A stretch of DNA of 64,000 bases from Chromohalobacter marismortui (GCF_004364315.1 NZ_SOBR01000004.1:1-64000); one strand, 5' to 3'. Counted from the stretch's first letter, positions 26,955 to 37,960 are shown. Notes: a model not told the origin generated them from the letters alone. Numbers and translations: made by a program.

Positions 26955-27953
26955 TCAGCCCTCCCGCGCGGGAGGTGCCATGAACTCGGGACCTACGGGA
27001 TCCGTGACGTGCTCATCGATGATGGCATCGATATCGCGTAGATCGCTGGCGGTCAGCGACCAACCGCCAAGCGCGTCAAGGGGCGTCACCTGATCCGGAC
27101 GTCGTGCACCCCACAGGGCGATGGCATTGGGATGGGAATCGAGCACCCAGCGTACCGCCAGGGCCAATACTGGCTTGTCGTGACGCTCGCGCGCGAGTTG
27201 CGTCAGCGCCTCGACCGCCGCCAGGTACTGCGTGAAACGGGGGGACTGAAACTTGGGGTCGGATTTCCGCAGATCGTCGCCGGTGAAGGCCGAATCCGCG
27301 TGCATCTTGCCCGTCAGCAAGCCGCGACACAGCGCTCCATAGGCCAGAAAGACCAGTTCCTCGCGCTGCGCATAAGGAATGATGTCGCGCTCGGCATCGC
27401 GTTCGAACAGGTTGAGCGGCGGCTGCACGCTGTGCAGCGGCGCTACCTCACGAAAGGCATCGCACTGCTCGGGGCTGAAGTTGCTGACGCCGATCGCGCG
27501 GATCTTGCCGTCACGATAGAGGCGCTGCATGGCGTTGGCGGTTTCCTCCATCGGGACTCGGGGGTCCGGCCAATGGATCTGGTACAGATCGATCGCTTCG
27601 GTGCGCAAGCGCCGCAGCGAGTCTTCCACCTCCTTCTCGATGCGCGCCGCCGAGGCATTGCGAACCACGCCGTCGCTGCCTTCCTGCCACTCGAGCGCCG
27701 TCTTGGTGGCGAGCACCACCTTGTCACGCTGCCCATACTCGGCCAGCGCCCGGCCGACGACCTCCTCGGAGTGCCCGAACCCATAGGCCGGTGCGGTATC
27801 GATCAGCGTAATGCCACGATCCAGTGCGGCATGAATGGTACGCACCGCATTGGCGTCATCGGCACCGCCCCATTTCCAACCACCGATGGCCCAGGTGCCG
27901 AGCCCCACTCGTGACGGCGTGAGGTCGGTCCCTGGTATGGTGATGCTTTCCAT
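26955..27953 (-). CDS. Aldo/keto reductase
   Basis: Predicted 332-residue aldo/keto reductase. The catalytic Asp/Tyr sit in LIDTAPAYGFGHSEEVVG, the Lys in VVLATKTAL, and the His in LYQIHWPDP. The ATG at 27953 has an AAGGAGAG site; the frame is open to 28010 but without family similarity. The substrate is unknown; sugars, steroids and aldehydes are all possible. Confidence 0.9.
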   Translation of the reverse strand: MESITIPGTDLTPSRVGLGTWAIGGWKWGGADDANAVRTIHAALDRGITLIDTAPAYGFGHSEEVVGRALAEYGQRDKVVLATKTALEWQEGSDGVVRNASAARIEKEVEDSLRRLRTEAIDLYQIHWPDPRVPMEETANAMQRLYRDGKIRAIGVSNFSPEQCDAFREVAPLHSVQPPLNLFERDAERDIIPYAQREELVFLAYGALCRGLLTGKMHADSAFTGDDLRKSDPKFQSPRFTQYLAAVEALTQLARERHDKPVLALAVRWVLDSHPNAIALWGARRPDQVTPLDALGGWSLTASDLRDIDAIIDEHVTDPVGPEFMAPPAREG

Positions 27954-28167
27954 GTTGCTCTCCTTTGCCTGTCGACGGCATGCGTGCCGCTGCCTCGGAA
28001 CAGCTATCAAGCGTGGTCGCCGACAGCGGCTTTGGCAAGACCTACAAGCGAGAGAGCCAACGTGGGCAAGTACTTACATGCCCCGCATCAAAGAGAGCCA
28101 GCGCATTGGACCAAGCGTGTCGCTCATGCACCAGAGTGCAGTCACAGTGGCGGTTCAGGCTATCAGG

Positions 28168-28524
28168 CTACAACAACCTCGAATCGACGATGACCGGCAT
28201 GCCGAGGAGCAGAAACGACAGGGTCTTGCCGTGACCATCGAGATTCAAGGCGCCATTCACCCCCCCTTGCAACACATCGTCGAGCACCAGGTTCATGCCT
28301 GCCAGGTTAGGCATCAGGTAACGGCTGACCCGGCTGGCGCCGCGGTGGGCAAAAAGCGCCTGCACGCGTGACTCGGTGACCTGCTCGACGAGGGCGGCAT
28401 AAACCTCGGGGCGGTAAGGGAACAGCGACAGGTTCAGCCGGTTCCCCTTGTCCCCCGCCCGCGAATGTGCCAGCCGGTACAGCGGCACGGTAACGAGCTC
28501 AATGTCAGTTCTAGCTGGCTTCAT
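28168..28524 (-). CDS. AtuA-like C-terminal (ferredoxin-fold) subunit
   Basis: Predicted 118-residue protein matching the small domain that follows AtuA-type (DUF1446) proteins, with the typical LAHSRAGDKGNRLNLSLF segment. In many bacteria this is fused to the large domain; here it is separate. It overlaps the end of the large-subunit gene by 14 bp, so the two are translationally coupled. The start at 28524 places the conserved segment near residue 20. The reaction is unknown. Confidence 0.82.
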   Translation of the reverse strand: MKPARTDIELVTVPLYRLAHSRAGDKGNRLNLSLFPYRPEVYAALVEQVTESRVQALFAHRGASRVSRYLMPNLAGMNLVLDDVLQGGVNGALNLDGHGKTLSFLLLGMPVIVDSRLL

Positions 28525-29899
28525 CGGCAGTACCCTCAGGCTCGAAGAGAGTGGCAAACGCCTCCACGTCGCTGCGCTTGACCAGATAGGAGGCAGTGAA
28601 GACCCGTCGCAGAAGGTTGCGCCGCACCCCCCCGCCACCCGCCGGGCCAGCGCAATAGAGCGCCAGCAGTTCCTGGGTGGCGCGCTCGACCCAGCGCTTC
28701 TCGGCATGCTCCACCGCCAGCCGCAGCCGATAGTCGCCATCCGAGCCGGCGGCCTCGTGCTGCAGGGTGCCGGTATCGTCGTCGAAGACACTGGCGTGGC
28801 CGATGATGTCCAACCGCTTGCGCAGCGCCGGGGGCGCCCGGAAGGTCAGCCGCTCGCGCAACACCTGCCCCGCCAGACGCGCCCGGGCCAAGGCATTGGG
28901 CCCGGCGTAGGAAATCTCCGCCTCGCCTTGCCACCCGCCCTCGTAGCAGACCGTGGTCTTGAGCCGCGAAGGTGCCGGCCGGCCATGGATACCGCACACT
29001 TCGACCCGGTCGGGACCGATCTGCCGGACATGGGCGCCGGACAGATCGACGACCACATCGGGGGTAAGATAGGCAGCCGGATCATGAACCTCGTAGAGCA
29101 GCTGTTCCTTGACCGTGCGCTCGGTGACGCAGCCTCCCGTACCTGGCGGCTTGGTCACGATCAGCCGACCATCCTCCTCCACCTCGATGATCGGGTAGCC
29201 CAGGGTTGCCAGCCCTGTCACGTCCTTGACGCCCGGGTCGGCGAAATACCCCCCGCTGACCTGGGCGCCGCATTCCCCCAGGTGACCCGCCATGGTGCCT
29301 GCCGCCAGCCGATCCCAGTCGTCCCAGGCCCAGCCGAAATGGTGAACCAGCGGCGCCAGGAACAGCGACGGGTCGGCAACCCGGCCGGTGACCACGACCT
29401 GGGCGCCCAGCTCCAGGGCTTGAGTCAGGGGGAGCGCCCCCAGATAGACATTGGCCGAGATCAACTGCTCGGGCCCGGGAAGCGCCTGGGCCTCTGCCTC
29501 CCATGGCTGCAGGTCCAGCCCGGCCAGACGCGCCCGGATATCGTCCCCCTGGACCCGCCCGATGCGCACGTCGGCGCGGACGACCTGCCGGGCGAGACGC
29601 GCAATGACTTCACAGGCGCCCTCGGGATTGGCGGCGCCGACATTGCCCAGGATGGCGATGCCGTTGTCGAGACAGTCTTCGAGCACCGGAGCCAGCAACT
29701 CCTCGAGCAGTGGCTCGAACCCGGCCTGGGGCGACTCACGCATGGCCCGGTGGGCAGCCGCCAAGGTTCGTTCGCCCAGCGTCTCGAACACCAGGGCACA
29801 TGGCTGGCCACGACGGATCAGCTCGGCGACCACCGGCAGTGCCGCGTCGGTGCGGTCGCCGGAGAAACCCGCGCCGCTGCCCAGAAGAAAGGTCGTCAT
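28511..29899 (-). CDS. AtuA-family (DUF1446) protein
   Basis: Predicted 462-residue cytoplasmic protein of the acyclic terpene utilisation AtuA family. Recognisable segments are LLGSGAGFSGDRTDAA at the N-terminus and VTGRVADPSLFLAPLVHHFGW around residue 195. Named members belong to citronellol/geranyl-CoA degradation, but no other Atu enzyme is present and most homologues have no assigned reaction. It overlaps the TRAP permease gene by 4 bp, so its substrate is likely what that transporter brings in. Confidence 0.82.
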   Translation of the reverse strand: MTTFLLGSGAGFSGDRTDAALPVVAELIRRGQPCALVFETLGERTLAAAHRAMRESPQAGFEPLLEELLAPVLEDCLDNGIAILGNVGAANPEGACEVIARLARQVVRADVRIGRVQGDDIRARLAGLDLQPWEAEAQALPGPEQLISANVYLGALPLTQALELGAQVVVTGRVADPSLFLAPLVHHFGWAWDDWDRLAAGTMAGHLGECGAQVSGGYFADPGVKDVTGLATLGYPIIEVEEDGRLIVTKPPGTGGCVTERTVKEQLLYEVHDPAAYLTPDVVVDLSGAHVRQIGPDRVEVCGIHGRPAPSRLKTTVCYEGGWQGEAEISYAGPNALARARLAGQVLRERLTFRAPPALRKRLDIIGHASVFDDDTGTLQHEAAGSDGDYRLRLAVEHAEKRWVERATQELLALYCAGPAGGGGVRRNLLRRVFTASYLVKRSDVEAFATLFEPEGTADEAS

Positions 29900-31809
29900 G
29901 GCCGGGTCTCCCGGGCAGTGTCCAAGTGTGGAGAAGACGCGGGCTGCCTATCGCTGCGCTTGCGAACCAAGGCAAGATGCCGCAGGTACAGTCCGATCAT
30001 GATGCCGAGTGCGGCCAGCGTCGTGAGCCAGCCTGGCGTCAGCGCCAGCACGATGACCAGCGCCAGCCCCGCGACATCGAGCAGGCGGTTACCCGTCACG
30101 TGTACACGCGACATCAGTGCGGCGAAGGCCGTCACGAAGGCAACCCCCTGGCAAATGGCCAGCACGATGTCGAGCCAGGTTCCGAACCCTGCCAGTGCCG
30201 GGTAGATCAGCAGCAGGAATGGAATCACATAGATGGCCGCCGCCAGGCGGACCGACTCCCCCGCAGCGGGCAACCAGTTGGTCTGGGCGATGCCCGAGGC
30301 TACGAAGACCGCGACGCACACCGGCGGCGTGATCACCGACAGCGTGGCGAAATAGAACACGAACAGATGCGCGATCAGCGGCTCGACCCCGATCTCGGTG
30401 AGGGCCGGGGCCAGCACGGAGGCCACCAACACGTAGGCCGCCGTGGTGGGAATCCCCATGCCCAGGATGAGGCAGACGCCACCGACGATGAGCGCAACCA
30501 GGAACAGCGACTGTCCGCCGACCTCGACGATCAGGCTGGCCAGGGTGACGCCGATACCGGTCATGCCGATCATCGCGACCAGGATCTGCGCACCCGCCAG
30601 CAGCACGCCGATGATCACCATTCCCTTGCCGGCATCGATCAGCCCCGACAACAGCCGCCCCGCGATGTCACGCCATGCGGTGCGTGCCAGCATGGCGAAG
30701 CCGGTATAAAACAGCACCGTCATCAATATGCCATAGAAGGCTGACGTCTGGATCGAGTGCCCCGACAGCACGCCATAGAACAACCCGCCCAGCGCAGCCA
30801 GGATGGGGATCAGCCGCTCGGGCCGCAACACCGAGGCCCAGCTCGGCAGTTCGTCGTCGGGCACCACCTGCAGTTCCCGGCGCCGCGCCACCATGTGGAT
30901 GGTCAGAAAGACACCGAGGTAGAAGAAGATCGCCGGTAGCAGGGCCGCCAGGGCGATGCGCACGTAACTCATCCCGAGAATCTCGGCCATGATGAAGGCC
31001 GCCGCCCCCAGAATCGGGGGTGCGATCTGACCGCCGGTGGAAGCGACCGCCTCGACCCCTGCCGCGAAAGGCCGCGGATAGCTCAGGCGCTTCATCATCG
31101 GGATGGTGAAGTTGCCGGTGGTGGCGACGTTGGCCACGGCACTGCCGCTGACCATGCCGAACAGCCCGGATGCCACCGTGGCCACCTTGGCGGCTCCGCC
31201 GGGCGAACGGCCACTGATACGCAGCGCCAAGTCCATGAAGGTCTGGCCCCCGCCGGTATGCAGCAGCAGGCCGCCGAACAGCACGAAGGCGGCGATCGTC
31301 GTGGCCGCCACCCCCACCAGCATGCCCCAGATACCCAGGTCGCCGAGAAACAGGGTCTCGGTCACGAAGGCCGGCCCGAAGCCACGATGCCCCAAGGGGC
31401 CAGGGATGTAGGCGCCCAGAAAGGCATAGCCCAGCCCGGTGACGACCAGTAACGGAAAGATCCAGCCGATGGCGCGCCGGGCCAGTTCCAGGATCGTCAC
31501 GACCAGGGCCGTGGTCATCAACATGTCCAGGGGCGTGGCCCACGGCAGCTCGACCAGGATACGGTTCTGGTTGATGGCGATGTAGCCGCAGGCCACCATC
31601 GCGCTGGCTGCCAGCAGCAGATCGATGCCAATCGCCAGGGGCCGCCACCGGGTCCCGGCACCCAGCGGATAGATGGCGAGACCGAGCAGCAAGGTCAACG
31701 CCAGGAAGACACTGCGCTGTACCAGGCTGGCGAAGGGTCCGACCGCCGAGGTGTAAAGAATCAGCCCGCCCAGCGCCAGAGCCAGCCCCTTGGTCAGGTA
31801 ATCACGCAT
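29896..31809 (-). CDS. TRAP transporter fused permease (second system)
   Basis: Predicted 637-residue inner-membrane protein, again a DctQ-DctM fusion. A typical large-subunit pattern is TGGQIAPPILGAAAFIMAE. It is shorter than the permease at 17956-20130 because the soluble N-terminal extension is missing. It sits between the TAXI receptor gene (18-bp gap) and the AtuA gene (4-bp overlap). Confidence 0.92.
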   Translation of the reverse strand: MRDYLTKGLALALGGLILYTSAVGPFASLVQRSVFLALTLLLGLAIYPLGAGTRWRPLAIGIDLLLAASAMVACGYIAINQNRILVELPWATPLDMLMTTALVVTILELARRAIGWIFPLLVVTGLGYAFLGAYIPGPLGHRGFGPAFVTETLFLGDLGIWGMLVGVAATTIAAFVLFGGLLLHTGGGQTFMDLALRISGRSPGGAAKVATVASGLFGMVSGSAVANVATTGNFTIPMMKRLSYPRPFAAGVEAVASTGGQIAPPILGAAAFIMAEILGMSYVRIALAALLPAIFFYLGVFLTIHMVARRRELQVVPDDELPSWASVLRPERLIPILAALGGLFYGVLSGHSIQTSAFYGILMTVLFYTGFAMLARTAWRDIAGRLLSGLIDAGKGMVIIGVLLAGAQILVAMIGMTGIGVTLASLIVEVGGQSLFLVALIVGGVCLILGMGIPTTAAYVLVASVLAPALTEIGVEPLIAHLFVFYFATLSVITPPVCVAVFVASGIAQTNWLPAAGESVRLAAAIYVIPFLLLIYPALAGFGTWLDIVLAICQGVAFVTAFAALMSRVHVTGNRLLDVAGLALVIVLALTPGWLTTLAALGIMIGLYLRHLALVRKRSDRQPASSPHLDTARETRP

Positions 31810-31827
31810 GCGTCTTCCTCCGGACCG

Positions 31828-32796
31828 TTACTCGGTCGGCTTCAGGGCCTCGGGGATCTCCAGACCTTGCTCCCGGTAGTAACGCGCAGCGCCGGGGTGA
31901 AGCGGGACGGTGCCGACATCGAGGGTCATCTGCGCCATATCGGCGCCCTTGACCGCCGAGAAGGCGTTGGCCTGCGGTTCGGGGTTTTCCATGACGGCCT
32001 TGACGATCTGGTAGGCGGTTTCCTCGTCAAGCCCCGGGCGGGCGTGCACGGCCACCCCGAACGCCCAGGTCGTGTAGGGAGGGACGCCCTCCGCCGCGCC
32101 GGCGGGGATATCGACCACACCGATGTCGGGCATCTTTTCCCGCAGCGTCCCGGCCTGTTCGTCGGTCAACGAGAGCACGCGGATCGGCGTGAAGGTCGCG
32201 ATATCCAGGGTTGAGCCGTCCAGGCGGTTGCCCACGCCAGACTTCACGTAACCCGCCAGGCGCCCGTCCTTGATCGAGCTCACGATGTCGGTGGTCGAAC
32301 CGCGCACATAGTCGGGCTGGATACCCAGCATCTTCATGACCGCCTCGGTAGTGGCCTCGGTCGCCGAGCCAGTGATGCCGGGGTTGAAACGCACTCCTTC
32401 GAGCTCCTGCAATGACGTCACGCCCGAATCCTCGCGCACCACCGCGTTCTGCGGTGCCACGGTGTAGACCCACAGCAGGCGGCTATCGACGGGGTGGCCT
32501 TCGAAATCGTTGAGCCCTTCATATGCGTGGTAGCCGGTATTGGTCGTCACCAGACCCAGGTCGATCTGGTTGCGGCTGATCCGACGCAGGTTATCCACGG
32601 TCGCCCCGGTCTCGGCGACGGACGAACTGACGCCATCCACCTGGTTATTGATGATCTGATTGACGGCCACGAAGTAGCCGTAGTGACTCGACGAACTGGA
32701 CGTCGAGCCGATCAACAAGCGTTCCTGGGCCTGGGCGAAAGGCGATGCGGCAAGCACGGCGAGGCTGGCCGCCATGGCGGTGAGTAGCGTTTTCAT
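31828..32796 (-). CDS. TAXI-family TRAP solute receptor (second system)
   Basis: Predicted 322-residue periplasmic binding protein with a normal cleaved signal peptide (cleavage near AQA, residue 23), unlike the lipoprotein receptor of the first system. The mature domain begins ERLLIGSTSSSSSHYGYFVAV, a Ser-rich variant of the TAXI GTGGTGGTYY segment. The ATG at 32796 has a GGAG site. It is first in the operon and divergent from a LysR gene. The ligand is unknown. Confidence 0.88.
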   Translation of the reverse strand: MKTLLTAMAASLAVLAASPFAQAQERLLIGSTSSSSSHYGYFVAVNQIINNQVDGVSSSVAETGATVDNLRRISRNQIDLGLVTTNTGYHAYEGLNDFEGHPVDSRLLWVYTVAPQNAVVREDSGVTSLQELEGVRFNPGITGSATEATTEAVMKMLGIQPDYVRGSTTDIVSSIKDGRLAGYVKSGVGNRLDGSTLDIATFTPIRVLSLTDEQAGTLREKMPDIGVVDIPAGAAEGVPPYTTWAFGVAVHARPGLDEETAYQIVKAVMENPEPQANAFSAVKGADMAQMTLDVGTVPLHPGAARYYREQGLEIPEALKPTE

Positions 32797-32933
32797 AGTG
32801 GCTCCATGGGCTGTCGTGCAGCCCTTGTTGTTGTCTGGCATGGCGCCGGGCGTTCAGCGCCCTCTTGTGTAGCCTCGCCGTGAAGGATTGTTTTGTACAT
32901 TGAATAGTTTTTAAGTTTTCTTATATTTATTAA
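32797..32933. promoter_or_regulatory. Divergent promoter of the AtuA/TRAP module and lysR
   Basis: A 137-bp gap with a strongly AT-rich segment (32885-32933) beside the LysR start, the usual position of LysR-type binding sites. No single T-N11-A box is clear enough to name. Confidence 0.5.
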
Positions 32934-33818
32934 ATGAATCCCAGCATCAAGCAGCTCAGGGCATTCGTGGCGGTCGCCCATTCACGCAGCCTGGCGGAAG
33001 CCAGCGAACGCATTCATCTTTCCCAGCCGGCGCTGAGCATCTCCATCCGCAAGCTCGAGGACACGGTGGGCGGGCCGCTGTTCGCCCGTACCACACGGCA
33101 GTTGTGGCTCACGCCGGAGGGCGAAGCCTTTCTCCCCGTGGCGATACGCTTGCTCAACGACTGGACAGAGGCCTTCGAGGATCTCAACGAGCGCTTCATG
33201 AAGAAGCGCGGGAAGGTCACGATCGCCGCCCTGCCGACCCTGGCGGCAGGACTCTTGCCGAAAGTCATAGCGACATTCCGCGAGCGCCACCCGCAAATCA
33301 ATTTGAGCCTGCACGACGTACTCGCCGACCAGGTCAACCAACTGGTACGCGAGGGCCGTGCAGACCTGGGCTTCTCGGTGCCTCCCCGGGACTCCGACGA
33401 TCTGGTCTTCGAGACGATCCTGACCGACAGCTATGTCGTGGTTTGCCGGGAGGGGCACCCTCTGCTGGAGCAAGAGAATGTGGCATGGGCGCAGCTTGCC
33501 GATCATCCTTTCATCGGCATCAATAAACTATCGAGCTCGCGCCAGAATATCGACAAGGTCATGGAAGAGATCGGCCGCCGCCTCGATATCCTCTGCGAAG
33601 TCAGTCAGATCGCCACGGTAGGACGCATGGTAGCCGCCGGAACCGGCATCAGTGTGCTGCCAGCGCTGAGCTTCCGGCAGATCGCCAGTGACGGAATCGC
33701 TCATCGGCCACTGGTCGAGCCGACGATCGATCGGCAGTTGGGTGTCATCATGCGCCGCCGCCACCCGCTCTCTGCCGCGGCAACAGCGCTACTCGCGCTG
33801 ATGCGTCAGGCCGAATGA
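32934..33818 (+). CDS. LysR-family regulator
   Basis: Predicted 294-residue LysR-type transcription factor. The N-terminal HTH spans residues 1-60 (SLAEASERIHLSQPALSISIRKLE), and residues about 90-290 form the periplasmic-binding-like sensor domain. It is divergent from the second TRAP-TAXI/AtuA operon and very likely its activator. The start at 32934 gives MNPSIKQLRAFVAVA, the expected family N-terminus. Confidence 0.9.
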   Translation: MNPSIKQLRAFVAVAHSRSLAEASERIHLSQPALSISIRKLEDTVGGPLFARTTRQLWLTPEGEAFLPVAIRLLNDWTEAFEDLNERFMKKRGKVTIAALPTLAAGLLPKVIATFRERHPQINLSLHDVLADQVNQLVREGRADLGFSVPPRDSDDLVFETILTDSYVVVCREGHPLLEQENVAWAQLADHPFIGINKLSSSRQNIDKVMEEIGRRLDILCEVSQIATVGRMVAAGTGISVLPALSFRQIASDGIAHRPLVEPTIDRQLGVIMRRRHPLSAAATALLALMRQAE

Positions 33819-33826
33819 CGAGGCCT

Positions 33827-33863
33827 ACCTCATGCAGCCCGGAAATAGCGGGCTGCATGAGGT
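33827..33863. terminator. Strong hairpin between convergent lysR and nrdF
   Basis: ACCTCATGCAGCCCG-GAAATAG-CGGGCTGCATGAGGT is a perfect 15-bp stem with a 7-nt loop. It lies just after the lysR stop and before the nrdF end. No T-run follows on either side, so it may be a Rho-assisted or 3'-end-protecting stem. Confidence 0.6.
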
Positions 33864-33938
33864 GCGCGCCTTCCATGAATGGCTGCACGAGGTGGTCACC
33901 ACGTGGCGCCTATCGATCACGGCGGACGGCACCGCGGC

Positions 33939-34973
<1,035 letters not shown>

Positions 34974-35006
34974 TCATCTCGATGGAGCGGTCGCGTGTGC
35001 GACGGC

Positions 35007-37181
35007 TTACAGGGTGCAGGACACGCAGCCCTCGACTTCCGTGCCTTCCAGCGCGGCCTGGCGCAGACGCACGTAGTAGAGCGTCTTGATGCCCCGGCGC
35101 CAGGCGTAGATCTGCGCCCGGTTGATGTCGCGCGTGGTCGCGGTATCGCGGAAGAACAGCGTCAGCGACAGGCCCTGATCGACGTGCTGCGTGGCCTCGG
35201 CATAGGTGTCGATGATCTTCTCGGGGCCGATCTCGTAGGCGTCCTGGTAATAGTCCTGGTTGTCGTCGTTGAGATACGGCGCTGGATAATAGACGCGCCC
35301 CAGCTTGCCTTCCTTGCGTATCTCGATCTTCGACACCACCGGATGGATGCTCGACGTCGAATGGTTGATATAGGAGATCGACCCGGTCGGCGGCACCGCC
35401 TGGAGGTTGCGGTTGAAGAGCCCATGCGCCATGACCGAGGCCTTGAGCTCGCGCCAGTCCTCCTGGGTCGGCACATGGATGCCGGCCTTGTCGAACAGCT
35501 CGCGAACACGCGCGGTACGTGGGCCCCACGCCTGCTCGGTGTACTTGTCGAAGTAGACGCCGCTGGCGTAATCCGACGCTTCGAATCCGGCAAAGGCGCG
35601 ACCGCGCTCGATCGCCAACTGATTGGAGGCACGCAGCGCATGGTAGGTCACGGTGTAGAAGTACAGGTTGGTGAAGTCCAGCCCTTCCTCGCTACCGTAG
35701 TGAATGTGTTCACGGGCCAGGTAGCCATGCAGGTTCATCTGCCCCAGGCCGATCGCATGCGATTGCCTGTTGGCCTCGGCGATCGACGGCACCGAGCGGA
35801 TGTCGCTCATCTCGGACACTGCGGTCAGCCCCCGGATGGCGGTCTCGACCGTGGCCCCGAAATCGGAGGAATCCATGGTCCTGGCAATGTTCAGCGAGCC
35901 GAGGTTGCAGGAAATGTCCTCGCCGATGCGCTCGTAGCCCAGGTCCGCCTCGTAATCCGACGGCGTGTTGACCTGGAGGATCTCCGAGCACAGGTTGCTC
36001 ATGTTGATGCGCCCGGCGATCGGGTTGGCACGGTTCACCGTGTCCTCGAACATCACGTACGGATAGCCCGACTCGAACTGGACCTCCGCCAGCGTCTGGA
36101 ACAGCTCGCGCGCACTGATCTTGGTCTTGCGGATACGCGCGTCGTCGACCATCTCGTAGTACTTCTCGGTGACGCTGATATCGCCGAACGGCTTGCCGTA
36201 GACGTTCTCGACGTCGTAGGGGGAGAACAGATACATCGGCTCGTTGCGCTTGGCCAGCTCGAAGGTGATGTCCGGAATCACCACGCCCAGCGACAGCGTC
36301 TTGATGCGGATCTTCTCGTCGGCGTTCTCGCGCTTGGTGTCGAGGAAGCGCAGGATGTCCGGGTGGTGCGCGTTGAGGTACACCGCGCCGGCGCCCTGGC
36401 GCGCGCCCAGCTGGTTGGCGTAGGAGAAGGCGTCTTCGAGCATCTTCATGATCGGGATGATGCCCGAGGACTGATTCTCGATATGCTTGATCGGTGCGCC
36501 TGCCTCGCGGATGTTGCTGAGCAGGAACGCCACGCCGCCACCGCGCTTGGAGAGCTGCAACGCCGAATTGATGGAGCGCCCGATGGACTCCATGTTGTCC
36601 TCGATGCGCAGCAAGAAGCAGGACACCAGCTCACCGCGCTGCTTCTTGCCGCAGTTGAGAAACGTCGGCGTGGCCGGCTGGAAACGCCCATGAATGATCT
36701 CATCCACCAGTTGCCGGGCCAGCGCCTCATCACCCTGCGCCAGGGTCAGCGCGACCATGCACACGCGGTCCTCGAAGCGCTCCAGATAGCGCCGCCCATC
36801 GAAGGTCTTGAGCGTGTAACTGGTGTAATACTTGAACGCGCCGAGGAAGCTCTGGAAACGGAACTTCACGGCATAGGCGCGCTCGAACAGCGACTTGATG
36901 AAAGGGAAGTCGTACTGATCGAGCACTTCCTGCTCGTAATAGTTCTCCGCGACCAGGTACTCGAGCTTTTCCGCCAGCGAGTGAAAGAACACGGTGTTCT
37001 GGTTCACGTGCTGCAGAAAGTACTGGCGCGACGCCTCACGATCTGCCTGCAATTGCAGGCGCCCCTCGTTGTCGTAGAGGTTGAGCATCGCATTGAGGGC
37101 GTGATAGTCCAGCGTCTGCGTCGTTCTGCTCAACTCGACGGTCGAGGCGTTCTCGGGGGTTTCCACGGTGTCATCCAGCAT
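35007..37181 (-). CDS. nrdE: Class Ib ribonucleotide reductase alpha subunit
   Basis: Predicted 724-residue catalytic subunit (E. coli NrdE is 714). It reduces ribonucleoside diphosphates. The C-terminal CVSC is the cysteine pair re-reduced by NrdH. Other landmarks are NLCSEI (one active-site disulphide cysteine) and [10 protein letters not shown]. No long N-terminal ATP-cone is visible, consistent with class Ib. It overlaps the nrdI gene by 11 bp. Confidence 0.96.
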   Translation of the reverse strand: MLDDTVETPENASTVELSRTTQTLDYHALNAMLNLYDNEGRLQLQADREASRQYFLQHVNQNTVFFHSLAEKLEYLVAENYYEQEVLDQYDFPFIKSLFERAYAVKFRFQSFLGAFKYYTSYTLKTFDGRRYLERFEDRVCMVALTLAQGDEALARQLVDEIIHGRFQPATPTFLNCGKKQRGELVSCFLLRIEDNMESIGRSINSALQLSKRGGGVAFLLSNIREAGAPIKHIENQSSGIIPIMKMLEDAFSYANQLGARQGAGAVYLNAHHPDILRFLDTKRENADEKIRIKTLSLGVVIPDITFELAKRNEPMYLFSPYDVENVYGKPFGDISVTEKYYEMVDDARIRKTKISARELFQTLAEVQFESGYPYVMFEDTVNRANPIAGRINMSNLCSEILQVNTPSDYEADLGYERIGEDISCNLGSLNIARTMDSSDFGATVETAIRGLTAVSEMSDIRSVPSIAEANRQSHAIGLGQMNLHGYLAREHIHYGSEEGLDFTNLYFYTVTYHALRASNQLAIERGRAFAGFEASDYASGVYFDKYTEQAWGPRTARVRELFDKAGIHVPTQEDWRELKASVMAHGLFNRNLQAVPPTGSISYINHSTSSIHPVVSKIEIRKEGKLGRVYYPAPYLNDDNQDYYQDAYEIGPEKIIDTYAEATQHVDQGLSLTLFFRDTATTRDINRAQIYAWRRGIKTLYYVRLRQAALEGTEVEGCVSCTL

Positions 37182-37575
37182 CTGTCATCTCCGTCGCCAG
37201 GCAATCATGTACCTTGGCGACATCCTCGGGCGTTCCCATCAGTTCGAAACGGTGCAGCAATGGCACCTGGCACTTGTGCGCCACCACGCGACCGGCCAGG
37301 CCGAAAGCGGCACCGAAGTTGGTGTTGCCGCCGGCCACCACGCCCTCGATCAAGGCGCGGTTGTGAGGGTCGTTCAAAAATCGAATCACCGGCCCCGGCA
37401 CCGCCGTGCGTGGATCGCCATCGCCATACGTCGGCAAGATCAGGATATAGGGGCGTTCCACGTGCAACGGGGCATCGTTACGGCTACGCGGGATAGCCTG
37501 CGCCGACACGTCGAGCTTTTCGACGAAGCGCCGCGTATTGCCCGATTGCGTGGAAAAGTACACTACCTCGCGCAT
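37171..37575 (-). CDS. nrdI: NrdI flavodoxin-like protein
   Basis: Predicted 134-residue FMN protein that helps assemble the Mn-tyrosyl cofactor of NrdF. The N-terminal [14 protein letters not shown] is the phosphate-binding loop, and ILPTYGDGD and GGNTNFG are NrdI-type FMN loops. It overlaps the start of nrdE and follows nrdH by 15 bp. Confidence 0.93.
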   Translation of the reverse strand: MREVVYFSTQSGNTRRFVEKLDVSAQAIPRSRNDAPLHVERPYILILPTYGDGDPRTAVPGPVIRFLNDPHNRALIEGVVAGGNTNFGAAFGLAGRVVAHKCQVPLLHRFELMGTPEDVAKVHDCLATEMTDAG

Positions 37576-37590
37576 GCTGCCCCCTTCCTC

Positions 37591-37815
37591 TCACGCCAGC
37601 TGGCGAATCAACTCGGGACGAAAGCCTGACCAATGCTGTGATTCCGCCGCCACGACCACCGGCAACTGGCGATAGCCCAGCGATTCGACGGTCCGTACCG
37701 CCTCGGGATCCGTACTGATATCCACCACCGTGTAGTCGAGTCCCTGCTTGTCGAGGGCGCGATAGGTGGCGTGGCACTGCATGCAATTCGGCTTGCTGTA
37801 AATCTTGATGCTCAT
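37591..37815 (-). CDS. nrdH: Glutaredoxin-like NrdH
   Basis: Predicted 74-residue electron donor for NrdE with the redox pair CMQC at residues 11-14, the classic NrdH motif, and WSGFRPELIRQL at the C-terminus. The ATG at 37815 gives the normal NrdH length; the open frame continues to 37989 but crosses probable regulatory sites. It is first in the operon. Confidence 0.93.
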   Translation of the reverse strand: MSIKIYSKPNCMQCHATYRALDKQGLDYTVVDISTDPEAVRTVESLGYRQLPVVVAAESQHWSGFRPELIRQLA

Positions 37816-37834
37816 GAGAATGATAAGCCTTTGT
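37816..37834. promoter_or_regulatory. Fur-box-like site before nrdH
   Basis: GAGAATGATAAGCCTTTGT matches the 19-bp Fur consensus at about 13 positions and abuts the nrdH start codon. E. coli nrdHIEF is Fur-repressed. The match is weak in the right half. Confidence 0.45.
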
Positions 37835-37912
37835 TTTCGCAAATAAGTGAGATAAGACAAAAAACAATCGATCAGGGACGACGCGCCGCCCTCTCGAGCA
37901 CCGCGTCTCAAT

Positions 37913-37928
37913 ACACCACATATGGTAG
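37913..37928. promoter_or_regulatory. NrdR box candidate
   Basis: ACACCACATATGGTAG matches the NrdR consensus ACAcwAtATaTwGtgt at about 11-12 of 16 positions, about 100 bp upstream of nrdH. Confidence 0.65.
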
Positions 37929-37944
37929 TACAAACTGGAAGGTT

Positions 37945-37960
37945 CGCATAGATATTGACG
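37945..37960. promoter_or_regulatory. Second, degenerate NrdR box candidate
   Basis: CGCATAGATATTGACG keeps only the TAnATATTG core. Its centre is 32 bp from the first box, the three-turn spacing typical of paired NrdR boxes. Confidence 0.4.

Noticed and set aside
27954-28167. Possible remnant gene between an aldo/keto reductase and the AtuA pair
   Set aside because: Short frames exist on both strands but none has a ribosome-binding site, length or recognisable motif. I treat it as an ordinary 214-bp promoter gap.
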